DNA of 64,000 bases from Pseudomonas lini (GTDB taxonomy: Bacteria > Pseudomonadota > Gammaproteobacteria > Pseudomonadales > Pseudomonadaceae). Under the pieces are notes generated by a model. The model saw only the letters and a program-made list of their open reading frames with translations, made no database searches and had not been told where the DNA came from. The stretch lies in assembly GCF_030812475.1 (NCBI RefSeq), contig NZ_JAUSSR010000012.1, positions 62,001 through 126,000 on the forward strand, given 5' to 3'. Of the stretch, positions 35,184 through 44,408 are shown piece by piece; the first letter of the stretch is position 1, and each line of letters opens with the position of its first letter. A program made the position numbers and the translations under genes.

Positions 35184-37712
35184 ATGACGCAAGTCACGGT
35201 GAAACAACTGGCCGATGAGGTCAAAACACCGGTAGAGCGCCTGTTGCAGCAGATGCGTGAGGCAGGTCTGCCGCACACCGCCGCCGATGAAGGTGTGAGC
35301 GATAGTGAGAAGCAGTCTTTGCTGACTCACTTGAAGAGCAGCCACAAGGCGAAAGTGGAAGAACCGCGCAAGATTACATTGCAGCGCAAAACCACCAGCA
35401 CCCTGCGTGTTGCTGGCAGCAAAAGCATCAGCGTTGAAGTACGCAAGAAGAAAGTCTTCGTACAGCGCAGCCCGGAAGAAATCGAAGCCGAGCGCAAACG
35501 CGAACTGGATGAACGTCGTGCAGTAGAAAATGCTGCACGCCAGAAGGCTGAAGAAGAAGCCAAGCGTCGCGCCGAAGAAGAAGCGCGTCGCCAGCCTGCT
35601 GCTGCGCAAACCGCTACCAACGACGCCGTTGCAGCACCTGCTGCAGTTGCCCAACCCGTACGCGAAAGCGCACCGGTCGTGGCCGCTGCACCAGCGCCGT
35701 CTGCAGACGTTCGCAACAAGCAGAACGAACAGCGCCGTCCGGACAAACCACGTGCCGACGATAACAGTCGTCGTGGCAGTGGCGATGGCGAGCGCAAAAA
35801 CGCTCCGCATCGTGCGTCGGTCAAGGAAAAAGCGCCTGCTCCACGGGTTGCTCCACGTACGACCGACGAAGAAAGCGATGGCTTCCGTCGCGGTGGTCGC
35901 GGCAAGGCCAAGCTGAAGAAGCGCAACGCTCACGGTTTCCAGAGCCCAACAGGCCCTGTCGTGCGTGATGTGCAGATTGGCGAGACCATCACTGTTGGCG
36001 ATCTCGCCCAGCAGATGTCGGTCAAAGCTGCTGAAATCATCAAGTTCATGTTCAAACTGGGTACTCCAGCGACCATCAACCAGGTGCTTGATCAGGAAAC
36101 TGCTCAGCTTGTGGCTGAGGAGTTGGGCCACAAAGTGACCCTGGTCAGCGACACCGCCCTGGAAGATTCCCTGGCCGAGTCCCTGAAGTTTGAAGGTGAG
36201 ACGTTCTCCCGTGCACCGGTTGTGACCGTAATGGGCCACGTCGACCACGGTAAGACCTCGCTGCTCGACTACATCCGTCGTGCCAAGGTAGCTGCTGGCG
36301 AAGCCGGCGGGATCACCCAGCACATCGGTGCGTACCACGTTGAAACCGAGCGCGGCATGGTCACCTTCCTCGACACCCCGGGTCACGCTGCGTTTACCGC
36401 AATGCGTGCCCGTGGTGCCAAGGCGACCGACATCGTGATCCTGGTGGTTGCAGCGGACGACGGCGTGATGCCGCAGACCATTGAAGCTGTCCAGCACGCC
36501 AAGGCTGCCGGTGTTCCACTGGTTGTTGCTGTGAACAAGATCGACAAGCCGGGCGCCGATCTCGATCGCATCCGTAGCGAACTGTCGGTTCACGGCGTGA
36601 CCTCGGAAGAGTGGGGCGGCGATACCCCGTTCGTATCGGTTTCGGCGAAAGTCGGTACCGGCGTGGACGAGTTGCTCGAAGCTGTTCTGCTGCAAGCCGA
36701 AGTTCTGGAACTGAAAGCAACGCCTTCGGCTCCAGGCCGTGGCGTCGTGGTTGAATCGCGTCTCGACAAGGGCCGTGGCCCGGTTGCGACCGTTCTGGTT
36801 CAAGACGGTACCCTGCGCCAAGGCGACATGGTCCTGGTCGGTTCGAACTACGGCCGTGTACGTGCCATGCTCGACGAGAACGGCAAGCCAATCAAGGAAG
36901 CCGGTCCATCCATCCCTGTCGAGATCCTCGGCCTGGACGGTACTCCGGACGCTGGCGACGAGATGAGCGTGCTGTCGGATGAGAAGAAAGCCCGTGAAGT
37001 GGCTCTGTTCCGTCAAGGCAAGTTCCGCGAAGTCAAACTGGCTCGCGCTCACGCCGGCAAGCTTGAAAACATCTTCGAAAACATGGGCCAGGCAGAGAAG
37101 AAGACGCTTAACATCGTCCTCAAATCTGACGTCCGTGGTTCGCTGGAAGCGTTGAACGGCGCCTTGAACGGCCTGGGTAACGACGAAGTGCAAGTGCGTG
37201 TTGTCGGTGGCGGTGTCGGTGGTATCACCGAATCCGACGCCAACCTGGCACTGGCCTCCAACGCTGTACTGTTCGGCTTCAACGTGCGTGCCGATGCCGG
37301 CGCTCGCAAGATCGTCGAGCAGGAAGGCCTGGATATGCGTTACTACAACGTGATCTACGACATCATCGAAGACGTCAAGAAAGCCCTCACCGGTATGTTG
37401 GGCAGCGATGTTCGCGAGAACATCCTGGGTATCGCTGAAGTGCGTGACGTGTTCCGTTCGCCGAAGTTTGGCGCGATCGCCGGTTGCATGGTTATCGAAG
37501 GTGTTGTTCACCGTAACCGTCCAATCCGTGTACTGCGTGAAGACATCGTTATCTTCGAAGGCGAGCTGGAATCCCTGCGCCGCTTCAAGGATGACGCTTC
37601 CGAAGTACGTGCCGGCATGGAATGCGGTATTGGCGTCAAGAGCTACAACGACGTCAAGCCTGGCGACAAGATCGAAGTTTACGAGAAGGTTCAGGTTGCT
37701 CGCAGCCTCTGA
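35184..37712 (+). CDS. infB: Translation initiation factor IF-2
   Basis: IF-2 is an 842-residue GTPase that brings fMet-tRNA to the 30S subunit; its initiator tRNA gene lies 2.2 kb upstream. The N-terminal IF2_N domain (about 1-55) is followed by a variable, charged and Ala-rich region (about 90-250). The G domain begins near 345 with VMGHVDHGKTSLLDY, DTPGHAAFT and NKIDKPGAD, and domains II, III and the C-terminal tRNA-binding domain IV follow. A GAGGAGA site precedes the ATG. A hairpin at 37784-37817 separates it from rbfA. Confidence 0.98.
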   Translation: MTQVTVKQLADEVKTPVERLLQQMREAGLPHTAADEGVSDSEKQSLLTHLKSSHKAKVEEPRKITLQRKTTSTLRVAGSKSISVEVRKKKVFVQRSPEEIEAERKRELDERRAVENAARQKAEEEAKRRAEEEARRQPAAAQTATNDAVAAPAAVAQPVRESAPVVAAAPAPSADVRNKQNEQRRPDKPRADDNSRRGSGDGERKNAPHRASVKEKAPAPRVAPRTTDEESDGFRRGGRGKAKLKKRNAHGFQSPTGPVVRDVQIGETITVGDLAQQMSVKAAEIIKFMFKLGTPATINQVLDQETAQLVAEELGHKVTLVSDTALEDSLAESLKFEGETFSRAPVVTVMGHVDHGKTSLLDYIRRAKVAAGEAGGITQHIGAYHVETERGMVTFLDTPGHAAFTAMRARGAKATDIVILVVAADDGVMPQTIEAVQHAKAAGVPLVVAVNKIDKPGADLDRIRSELSVHGVTSEEWGGDTPFVSVSAKVGTGVDELLEAVLLQAEVLELKATPSAPGRGVVVESRLDKGRGPVATVLVQDGTLRQGDMVLVGSNYGRVRAMLDENGKPIKEAGPSIPVEILGLDGTPDAGDEMSVLSDEKKAREVALFRQGKFREVKLARAHAGKLENIFENMGQAEKKTLNIVLKSDVRGSLEALNGALNGLGNDEVQVRVVGGGVGGITESDANLALASNAVLFGFNVRADAGARKIVEQEGLDMRYYNVIYDIIEDVKKALTGMLGSDVRENILGIAEVRDVFRSPKFGAIAGCMVIEGVVHRNRPIRVLREDIVIFEGELESLRRFKDDASEVRAGMECGIGVKSYNDVKPGDKIEVYEKVQVARSL

Positions 37713-37783
37713 CTCGCGCACTTCAAGGGCCACGATGAGCCGCCGCATGCAGATGCGCGGCACAGCGTCAGGACTCTAAACGC

Positions 37784-37817
37784 AACGCCCGGTCTGGCTT
37801 TTGTCAGGCCGGGCGTT
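37784..37817 (+). terminator. Hairpin between infB and rbfA
   Basis: AACGCCCGGTCTG pairs with CAGGCCGGGCGTT (13 bp with a G-U), but only three T follow. It is likely a leaky terminator or RNA-processing site, since rbfA and truB normally belong to the same operon. Confidence 0.6.
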
Positions 37818-37871
37818 TGCCGCTTTCAGACCCCGCGGGTTTCACCGTGAGGCAGTAACAGGTAACAAGAC

Positions 37872-38273
37872 ATGGCAAAAGAATACAGCCGTACCCAACG
37901 TATCGGCGATCAGATGCAGCGTGAGCTGGCACAGCTGATCCGTCGTGAAGTCAAAGACCCCCGCGTCGGCCTGGTCACCATTACCGCTGTTGAAGTCAGC
38001 CGTGACGTCGGTCACGCCAAGATCTTCATCACCGTGATGGGTCAGGATAATGCCGAAGACATCGCGCAGAGCATCAAGGTGCTCAACTCCGCCGCCGGTT
38101 TCCTGCGCATGCAGTTGGCCCGTGAAATGAAGTTGCGCAGCGTTCCGCAGTTGCACTTCCACTACGACGAAAGCGTCGTGCGTGGCGCGCACCTGTCGGC
38201 CCTGATCGAGCGCGCGGTCGCTGAAGACAGTCAGCGCCCGGTTGCGGCTGAAGCCGAAGACACCAAGGAGTAA
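37872..38273 (+). CDS. rbfA: Ribosome-binding factor A
   Basis: RbfA is a 133-residue KH-like protein that binds 30S precursors and helps 16S rRNA 5'-end maturation. Signatures: RTQRIGDQMQRELAQLIRRE at the start, DPRVGLVTITAVEVSRD and the VPQLHFHYDESV strand. The C-terminus (about 115-133) is acidic. TruB starts 3 bp after its stop and uses the GGAG inside the last rbfA codons, so the two are coupled. Confidence 0.96.
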   Translation: MAKEYSRTQRIGDQMQRELAQLIRREVKDPRVGLVTITAVEVSRDVGHAKIFITVMGQDNAEDIAQSIKVLNSAAGFLRMQLAREMKLRSVPQLHFHYDESVVRGAHLSALIERAVAEDSQRPVAAEAEDTKE

Positions 38274-38276
38274 TCG

Positions 38277-39194
38277 GTGGCTCAGGTCAAACGTATCCGT
38301 CGTAACGTCAGTGGCATCATTCTGCTCGACAAACCGCTGGGGTTTACCTCCAACGCGGCGTTGCAGAAGGTTCGCTGGCTGCTGAACGCCGAGAAAGCCG
38401 GGCACACCGGCAGTCTCGATCCGCTGGCCACCGGCGTGCTGCCGTTGTGCTTCGGCGAGGCCACCAAGTTCTCGCAATACCTGCTTGATTCCGACAAAGC
38501 CTATGAAACCCTGGCGCAATTGGGCAAGACCACCACCACGGCCGATGCCGAAGGTGAAGTTTTGCTTGAGCGGCCGGTGACCGTTGGTCGCGCCGATGTC
38601 GAAGCGGTGCTGCCCGGTTTTCGCGGGCAAATCAGTCAGATACCGCCGATGTACTCGGCACTCAAGCGTGATGGCCAGCCTCTGTACAAGCTGGCCCGTG
38701 CAGGCGAAGTAGTGGAGCGCGAACCGCGTTCTGTTACTATTGCGCGCTTGGAATTGCTGGCTTTTGAAGGTGATACTGCGCGGCTGGCGGTGGATTGCAG
38801 CAAAGGCACCTATATCCGCACCCTGGTGGAGGATATCGGTGAGCAACTCGGTTGTGGCGCCTACGTTGCTGAACTGCGACGTACCCAGGCCGGGCCTTTC
38901 ACCCTGGCGCAGACTGTCACGCTTGAGGAGCTGGAAGCGGTACATGCCGAAGGCGGCAACGAAGCGGTCGATCGCTTCCTGATGCCATCGGACAGCGGCC
39001 TGCTGGATTGGCCGCTGTTGCAGTTCTCGGAGCACAGCTCGTTCTACTGGCTCAACGGCCAGCCGGTACGCGCCCCGGATGCACCGAAGTTCGGCATGGT
39101 ACGGGTGCAGGATCACAACGGTCGCTTCATCGGTATCGGTGAAGTGAGCGAAGACGGGCGCATCGCGCCACGTCGACTGATTCGGTCAGAATGA
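38277..39194 (+). CDS. truB: tRNA pseudouridine-55 synthase TruB
   Basis: TruB is a 305-residue enzyme that makes the universal pseudouridine in the tRNA T-loop. The catalytic Asp is residue 48 in GHTGSLDPLATGVLP; YETLAQLGKTTTTADAEG and SCSKGTYIRTL-like (here DCSKGTYIRTL) motifs follow, with a C-terminal PUA-like domain (about 240-305). It starts with GTG at 38277, 3 bp after rbfA, with AAGGAG overlapping the rbfA end. Confidence 0.96.
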   Translation: MAQVKRIRRNVSGIILLDKPLGFTSNAALQKVRWLLNAEKAGHTGSLDPLATGVLPLCFGEATKFSQYLLDSDKAYETLAQLGKTTTTADAEGEVLLERPVTVGRADVEAVLPGFRGQISQIPPMYSALKRDGQPLYKLARAGEVVEREPRSVTIARLELLAFEGDTARLAVDCSKGTYIRTLVEDIGEQLGCGAYVAELRRTQAGPFTLAQTVTLEELEAVHAEGGNEAVDRFLMPSDSGLLDWPLLQFSEHSSFYWLNGQPVRAPDAPKFGMVRVQDHNGRFIGIGEVSEDGRIAPRRLIRSE

Positions 39195-39337
39195 CCGGAA
39201 ACCGGTCCGTGTAACAGCGGGCCGGCGAGGGTGGCTGTCAACAGGCACGGTCACTACTCATTTTTAGATACAGGGATTTGTCCCTGGCCTGTTGAAACTG
39301 TTTTTCTGAAACAGTTTCCTGATAAAAGGATTGCCTC

Positions 39338-39607
39338 ATGGCTCTCGACGTTCAAGAAAAAGCTCAAATCGTATCTGACTACCAGCAAGCTGTTGGTGAC
39401 ACTGGTTCGCCAGAAGTGCAAGTTGCACTGCTGACCCACAACATCAACAAACTGCAAGGTCACTTCAAGGCCAACGGTAAAGATCACCACTCCCGTCGTG
39501 GTCTGATCCGCATGGTAAACCAGCGCCGTAAGCTGCTGGACTACCTGAAAGGCAAGGATCTGGGTCGCTATCAGACTCTGATCGGTCGCCTGGGTCTGCG
39601 TCGCTAA
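39338..39607 (+). CDS. rpsO: 30S ribosomal protein S15
   Basis: S15 is an 89-residue primary-binding protein of the 30S platform. The family signatures are seen: GDTGSPEVQVALLTHNI, HFKANGKDHHSRRGLIRMV and QRRKLLDYLK, with length exactly as usual. It is preceded by a 143-bp gap from truB that holds no gene, and AAGGATT lies near the ATG. It precedes pnp, as in nearly all proteobacteria. Confidence 0.98.
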   Translation: MALDVQEKAQIVSDYQQAVGDTGSPEVQVALLTHNINKLQGHFKANGKDHHSRRGLIRMVNQRRKLLDYLKGKDLGRYQTLIGRLGLRR

Positions 39608-39634
39608 TCAGCGATTGCGCTAGAGGTTGGTTGT

Positions 39635-39673
39635 CTGTCGTGCGTCAGCGGATTTCCCGCTGGCGCAGGGCAG
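39635..39673 (+). promoter_or_regulatory. Stem-loop in the pnp leader
   Basis: TGCGTCAGCGG (39641-39651) pairs with CCGCTGGCGCA (39657-39667), and flanking CTGTCG/GGGCAG extends the stem. It lies between rpsO and pnp. In E. coli a hairpin here is cut by RNase III and allows PNPase to repress its own synthesis; the same role is inferred. Confidence 0.65.
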
Positions 39674-39803
39674 GCTCCCAGCCTCAAGTTTTATCTGGAT
39701 ACAACGTTTTACCCTGGACAGGCGTTGGGCCGATTCCCGACATTGCCCAAGAATTTCGCAAGAAGACAAGTTCCCCAAGAGCCACAAAAGAAGGTAGGAC
39801 ACC

Positions 39804-41909
39804 GTGAACCCGGTTATCAAAAAATTCCAGTTCGGTCAGTCGACCGTTACCCTCGAGACTGGCCGTATCGCCCGTCAGGCCTCCGGCGCAGTATTGGTCA
39901 CCGTTGACGACGACGTCAGCGTGTTGGTGACTGTGGTCGGCGCCAAGCAAGCCGATCCAGGCAAGGGCTTCTTCCCCCTGTCCGTTCACTACCAGGAAAA
40001 GACTTACGCTGCCGGTAAGATCCCTGGCGGTTTCTTCAAGCGTGAAGGCCGTCCTTCCGAGAAAGAAACCCTGACTTCCCGACTGATCGACCGTCCGATC
40101 CGTCCGCTGTTCCCAGAAGGCTTCATGAACGAAGTGCAGGTTGTCTGCACCGTCGTTTCCACCAGCAAGAAGACCGATCCGGACATCGCTGCGATGATCG
40201 GTACCTCGGCAGCCCTGGCCATCTCCGGCATTCCTTTCGATGGCCCTATCGGCTGTGCACGCGTTGCGTTCCACGAAAGCACCGGCTACCTGCTGAACCC
40301 GACTTACGAACAACAGAAAGCTTCGAGCCTGGACATGGTCGTTGCCGGTACTTCGGAAGCTGTGTTGATGGTTGAATCGGAAGCCAAAGAGCTGACCGAA
40401 GACCAGATGCTGGGCGCGGTACTGTTTGCTCACGACGAGTTCCAGGTTGTGATCAACGCCGTTAAAGAACTGGCCGCTGAAGCTGCCAAGCCAACCTGGA
40501 CCTGGACTCCACAGCCAGAAGCCACCGCTCTGCTGGGCGCTATCCGTGCCGAGTTCGGCGACGCGATCTCCCAGGCTTACACCATCACCATCAAGGCCGA
40601 CCGTTACGCTCGCCTGGGTGAGCTGAAGGACCAGGTTGTTGCCAAGCTGTCCGGTGAAGAAGGCCAGCCTTCTTCCAGCGAAGTGAAAGCAGCGTTTGGC
40701 GAAATCGAATACCGCACCGTTCGCGAAAACATCGTAAACGGCAAGCCACGTATCGACGGCCGCGACACCAAGACCGTACGTCCTTTGAACATCGAAGTCG
40801 GTGTTCTGCCAAAGACCCACGGTTCGGCTCTGTTCACCCGTGGCGAAACCCAGGCCCTGGTTGTTGCAACTCTGGGCACCGCCCGTGACGCACAGCTGCT
40901 GGACACCCTGGAAGGCGAGAAAAAAGACCCGTTCATGCTGCACTACAACTTCCCTCCGTTCTCGGTAGGTGAGTGTGGCCGCATGGGTGGCGCCGGTCGT
41001 CGCGAAATCGGTCACGGCCGTCTGGCCCGTCGTTCGATTGCAGCCATGCTGCCGGCTGCCGACGTGTTCCCGTACACCATCCGTGTCGTGTCGGAAATCA
41101 CCGAGTCCAACGGTTCGAGCTCCATGGCTTCGGTCTGCGGCGCTTCCCTGGCCCTGATGGATGCCGGTGTTCCAATGAAGGCTCCGGTTGCCGGTATCGC
41201 CATGGGTCTGGTCAAGGAAGGCGAGAAGTTCGCCGTACTGACCGACATCCTGGGTGACGAAGACCACCTGGGCGACATGGACTTCAAAGTAGCCGGTACC
41301 GCCAAAGGCGTGACCGCGCTGCAGATGGACATCAAGATCAAGGGCATCACCGAAGAAATCATGGAGATCGCTCTGGGCCAAGCCCTGGAAGCGCGCCTGA
41401 ACATCCTCGGTCAGATGAACCAGATCATTGGCCAGTCGCGTACCGAACTGTCGGAAAACGCTCCGACCATGATCGCGATGAAAATCGACACCGACAAAAT
41501 CCGTGATGTCATCGGTAAAGGCGGCGCGACCATTCGTGCGATCTGTGAAGAAACCAAGGCTTCGATCGATATCGAAGACGACGGTTCGATCAAGATCTTC
41601 GGCGAAACCAAGGAAGCGGCTGAAGCGGCACGTCAGCGCGTTCTGGGCATCACCGCTGAAGCCGAGATCGGCAAGATCTACGTGGGCAAGGTTGAGCGCA
41701 TCGTCGACTTCGGCGCATTCGTCAACATCCTGCCTGGCAAGGACGGTCTGGTTCACATCTCGATGCTGAGCGACGCTCGCGTAGAGAAAGTGACCGACAT
41801 CCTGAAAGAAGGCCAGGAAGTGGAAGTACTGGTACTGGACGTGGACAACCGCGGCCGTATCAAGCTGTCCATCAAAGACGTAGCAGCGGCCAAGGCTTCG
41901 GGCGTTTAA
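39804..41909 (+). CDS. pnp: Polynucleotide phosphorylase PNPase
   Basis: PNPase is a 701-residue 3'-5' phosphorolytic exoribonuclease, usually in the degradosome. It has two RNase PH domains separated by an alpha-helical domain, then a KH domain (IRDVIGKGGATIRAI, about 560-575) and an S1 domain (about 622-690, GKVERIVDFGAFVNILPGKDGLVH). The active core contains GRREIGHGRLARRS. The start is a GTG at 39804 with AAGGTAGG upstream. The gene ends at a strong terminator (41944-41980). Confidence 0.98.
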   Translation: MNPVIKKFQFGQSTVTLETGRIARQASGAVLVTVDDDVSVLVTVVGAKQADPGKGFFPLSVHYQEKTYAAGKIPGGFFKREGRPSEKETLTSRLIDRPIRPLFPEGFMNEVQVVCTVVSTSKKTDPDIAAMIGTSAALAISGIPFDGPIGCARVAFHESTGYLLNPTYEQQKASSLDMVVAGTSEAVLMVESEAKELTEDQMLGAVLFAHDEFQVVINAVKELAAEAAKPTWTWTPQPEATALLGAIRAEFGDAISQAYTITIKADRYARLGELKDQVVAKLSGEEGQPSSSEVKAAFGEIEYRTVRENIVNGKPRIDGRDTKTVRPLNIEVGVLPKTHGSALFTRGETQALVVATLGTARDAQLLDTLEGEKKDPFMLHYNFPPFSVGECGRMGGAGRREIGHGRLARRSIAAMLPAADVFPYTIRVVSEITESNGSSSMASVCGASLALMDAGVPMKAPVAGIAMGLVKEGEKFAVLTDILGDEDHLGDMDFKVAGTAKGVTALQMDIKIKGITEEIMEIALGQALEARLNILGQMNQIIGQSRTELSENAPTMIAMKIDTDKIRDVIGKGGATIRAICEETKASIDIEDDGSIKIFGETKEAAEAARQRVLGITAEAEIGKIYVGKVERIVDFGAFVNILPGKDGLVHISMLSDARVEKVTDILKEGQEVEVLVLDVDNRGRIKLSIKDVAAAKASGV

Positions 41910-41943
41910 TCACCCCCAACGCCTGACCGTTTCAACGTTGTAG

Positions 41944-41980
41944 AAATGCCCCGCAGTGAAAGCTGCGGGGCATTTTTTTT
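41944..41980 (+). terminator. Terminator after pnp
   Basis: AAATGCCCCGCAG-TGAAAG-CTGCGGGGCATTT followed by more T, a 13-bp stem with a tract of eight T. It ends the rimP-pnp cluster. Confidence 0.95.
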
Positions 41981-41997
41981 ACTCTGTACGCAAAGAT

Positions 41998-42068
41998 CAA
42001 AAGATCGCAGCCTGCGGCAGCTCCTGCGTACGTTCGATGCAGGAGCTGGCGCAGGCTGCGATCTTTTG
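41998..42068. repeat. Inverted repeat pair, GATCGCAGCCTGCGGCAGCTCC type
   Basis: CAAAAGATCGCAGCCTGCGG followed by CAGCTCCTGC (41998-42027) is mirrored by its near-complement at 42039-42068, with an 11-bp spacer. It is a different family from the GAGCGAGC REPs. It can form a 30-bp hairpin in the gap between pnp and tRNA-Thr. Confidence 0.8.
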
Positions 42069-42125
42069 CTTTTAACGTTGTGTGAAGTTGCCTGACTCCA
42101 TGGTCAGTGCTAGGTTTAGCCCACC

Positions 42126-42201
42126 GCCCGTGTAGCTCAGCCGGTAGAGCAGCGCACTCGTAACGCGAAGGTCGCAGGTTCGATTCCTGTCTCGGGCACC
42201 A
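42126..42201 (+). tRNA. tRNA-Thr (CGT)
   Basis: A 76-base tRNA with encoded CCA. The acceptor GCCCGTG pairs with TCTCGGGC-side bases, the D-arm is GCTCAGCCGGTAGAGC, the anticodon loop CTCGTAA gives CGT (codon ACG), and the T-arm is GCAGG-TTCGATT-CCTGT. The last anticodon-stem position looks like an A-C mismatch. Confidence 0.93.
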
Positions 42202-42335
42202 GCGACACTTTGTTTTCAGATGATCCCGAATGGTTCTGAAGGCCAGATAAACCAGGTTTACGCGGTTTTTTTGCGTCAGAGAGATCCTTGATGATCCAGA
42301 TCCATCTTCCATTCCCCAAGATCAGAGAGAACGAC

Positions 42336-42641
42336 ATGACCGTTAAAGAATTGACTCAAGAAGCCCGTCACGAAGAAGCGCTGAAAAAATATTTGCTGGA
42401 ATCCCCCCAGCTCGCTGAAGAGATCAAGGACTTGCCAGCCGATGATCAGAAAGACCAGATCCAGTGGGCGTTCGAGGATGAAGCGGAATCCCAGGGCTTG
42501 CAGCCGTGGGAGCTGACGCTCAAGTACACCTCATCCCCTGAAGAGTTCGAGGCGGCGCGCCTGGTGCTGCACAAGGAGGCGGCCGAGGTGTTGGGCGTCG
42601 AGTGGGAAGAGTACTGCGAGATGAATAACCTGGTGGTTTGA
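42336..42641 (+). CDS. Small acidic protein, DUF6388-like (101 aa)
   Basis: A 101-residue soluble acidic protein of unknown function. It looks helical throughout, with conserved-looking stretches EALKKYLLESPQLAEEIKDL, QIQWAFEDEAESQG and WEEYCEMNN; I tentatively recognise the Pseudomonas DUF6388 family. There is no signal peptide. The ATG at 42336 is preferred because of the AGAGAGAA site and the upstream codons do not look coding. It stands alone between tRNA-Thr and a paired REP. Confidence 0.75.
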   Translation: MTVKELTQEARHEEALKKYLLESPQLAEEIKDLPADDQKDQIQWAFEDEAESQGLQPWELTLKYTSSPEEFEAARLVLHKEAAEVLGVEWEEYCEMNNLVV

Positions 42642-42660
42642 CAGATAACCACGCAAAACC

Positions 42661-42760
42661 TGTGGGAGCGAGCTTGCTCGCGATGAACTCAAGAGCGACG
42701 CGTTCATTCAGACAGCACGCATCATCGTTGTCGTCCATCGCGAGCAAGCTCGCTCCTACA
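42661..42760. repeat. Paired REP element (REPIN)
   Basis: TGTGGGAGCGAGCTTGCTCG followed by CGATG at the left end and its mirror CATCGCGAGCAAGCTCGCTC followed by CTACA at the right end enclose a spacer containing ACTCAAGAGCGACGCG. A related spacer recurs in the element at 57120-57219. It lies between convergent genes. Confidence 0.85.
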
Positions 42761-42768
42761 GTTTTAAA

Positions 42769-43617
42769 TCAGAGGCTCAGCCGCATCGACAGATCGACAG
42801 CCTTCACATCCTTGGTCATCGCACCGATCGAAATGTAATCCACCCCGGTCTGCGCAATCGGCAGCAGCGTACTTTCGTTGATCCCGCCGCTGGCCTCCAG
42901 CTTGGCCTTGCCGCCATTCAGGCGCACCGCTTCGCGCATGTCTTCCAGGCTCAATTCATCGAGCATGATGATGTCGGCACCGGCCGCCAGCGCTTCTTTG
43001 AGCTCACTCAAGCTTTCCACCTCGATCTCCACCGGTTTGCCCGGGGCAATCTTGTGCGCGGCGTTGATGGCTTCGGGAATGCCACCGCAAGCGGCGATAT
43101 GGTTTTCCTTGATGAGGAAGGCGTCATACAGGCCAATACGATGATTGTGGCACCCGCCGCAGGTCACGGCGTACTTCTGGGCCAGGCGCAGCCCGGGCAG
43201 GGTCTTGCGTGTGTCCAGCAGCTTCACTTGGGTCTGGGCAACGAAATCCGCCAGATCCTGGGCACGGGTGGCAACCCCCGACAGCAACTGCAGGAAGTTC
43301 AACGCGCTGCGTTCGCCGGTCAGCAGCGAGCGTGCCGGGCCTTCGAGGTGGAACAGCGCCTGATTGGGTTTCACCCGTTCGCCATCGCGCACTTGCCAAT
43401 GCACGGCGACCCGCGGGTCCACTTGCCGGAAAACCGCATCGACCCACGCGGTGCCGGCAATGACGGCGGCGTCGCGAGTGATGATGGTGGCTTTGGCCAG
43501 ACGTTCGGCCGGGATCAGCTGCGCAGTGATGTCGCCGCTGCCGATGTCTTCGAGCAACGCACGGCGCACGTTGGCTTCGATTTCGGCGGTCAGATCGGCG
43601 AGACGTAGATTCGGCAT
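42769..43617 (-). CDS. nadC: Nicotinate-nucleotide pyrophosphorylase NadC
   Basis: NadC is a 282-residue quinolinate phosphoribosyltransferase that forms nicotinate mononucleotide in de novo NAD synthesis. Seen signatures: ALLEDIGSGDITAQLIP at the N-terminus, LLDTRKTLPGLR, HNHRIGLYDAFLIKENH and LEASGGINE. The start is the ATG at 43617; the longer frame upstream has no support. It is divergent from ampD, with 230 bp between them, in which I see no gene or clear operator. The same nadC-ampD-ampE neighbourhood is conserved in pseudomonads. Confidence 0.96.
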   Translation of the reverse strand: MPNLRLADLTAEIEANVRRALLEDIGSGDITAQLIPAERLAKATIITRDAAVIAGTAWVDAVFRQVDPRVAVHWQVRDGERVKPNQALFHLEGPARSLLTGERSALNFLQLLSGVATRAQDLADFVAQTQVKLLDTRKTLPGLRLAQKYAVTCGGCHNHRIGLYDAFLIKENHIAACGGIPEAINAAHKIAPGKPVEIEVESLSELKEALAAGADIIMLDELSLEDMREAVRLNGGKAKLEASGGINESTLLPIAQTGVDYISIGAMTKDVKAVDLSMRLSL

Positions 43618-43847
43618 AACGGACTCCACAAACAAAGTGGTTCGATTATAGGGCCATGGCGGGGAGCAACCCAAGGCATCAGCGTCTGCCATCGTTGTGA
43701 AAGCTGCATTTGATCGATTCACCGGATCGTCCGTGGCCGGGAGTCAGTGATCGACCCTGCAACGATTCAATCGCGGCAAGTGATCGCGCGCCGAGGGTCT
43801 ATCGCGGCATACTGGGCGCCAACACAGTCGTCGTTGAAGGAATCTGT

Positions 43848-44408
43848 ATGCAGTTGGACCCCGCGAGCGGTTGGTGTGAGGGTGTGCGTTTATGCCCATC
43901 GCCCAACTTCAATGCGCGCCCCCTGGGCGAAATTTCCCTGTTGGTGATCCATAACATCAGCCTGCCGCCGGCACAATTTGCCACGGGCAAGGTGCAGGCG
44001 TTTTTTCAGAATCGTCTGGATGTCACGGAGCATCCCTATTTCGAGGGGATTGCCGACCTGCGTGTGTCGGCGCACTTCTTGATCGAACGTGATGGCACTG
44101 TCACTCAGTTTGTCTCTTGTCTCGAGCGCGCCTGGCATGCCGGAGTTTCAAGTTTTGAAGGTCGGGAAACCTGTAACGATTTTTCCGTGGGCATCGAGCT
44201 CGAAGGCACGGATGATCTGCCATTCACCGACGAGCAATATGACGCGTTGACGGCCCTGACCCGGCAGCTGCAAAGCACCTTCACGGCCATCACCGCACAG
44301 CGTATATGCGGGCACAGCGACATAGCCCCCGGTCGAAAAACCGATCCGGGGCCAGCATTCGACTGGGCACGCTATCGCGCCGCTCTGGAAAAAGAGGAAC
44401 GACAATGA
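43848..44408 (+). CDS. ampD: 1,6-anhydro-N-acetylmuramyl-L-alanine amidase AmpD
   Basis: AmpD is a 186-residue cytoplasmic zinc amidase that removes the peptide from recycled anhydromuropeptides and so keeps AmpR-controlled beta-lactamase low. The zinc ligands are visible: His in LLVIHNISLPP, His in RAWHAGVSSF-like (AWHAGVSSFEGRETCNDFS) and Asp in HSDIAPGRKTDPGPAFDW. The ATG at 43848 has AAGGA upstream. The stop overlaps ampE as ATGA. Confidence 0.96.
   Translation: MQLDPASGWCEGVRLCPSPNFNARPLGEISLLVIHNISLPPAQFATGKVQAFFQNRLDVTEHPYFEGIADLRVSAHFLIERDGTVTQFVSCLERAWHAGVSSFEGRETCNDFSVGIELEGTDDLPFTDEQYDALTALTRQLQSTFTAITAQRICGHSDIAPGRKTDPGPAFDWARYRAALEKEERQ

Noticed and set aside
35157..37763. An 868-codon open frame antisense to infB
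   Set aside because: Low-complexity Phe/Arg-rich translation opposite a clear IF-2 gene.
39684..41756. A 690-codon open frame antisense to pnp
   Set aside because: A shadow of pnp codon use; no motif and no start signal.
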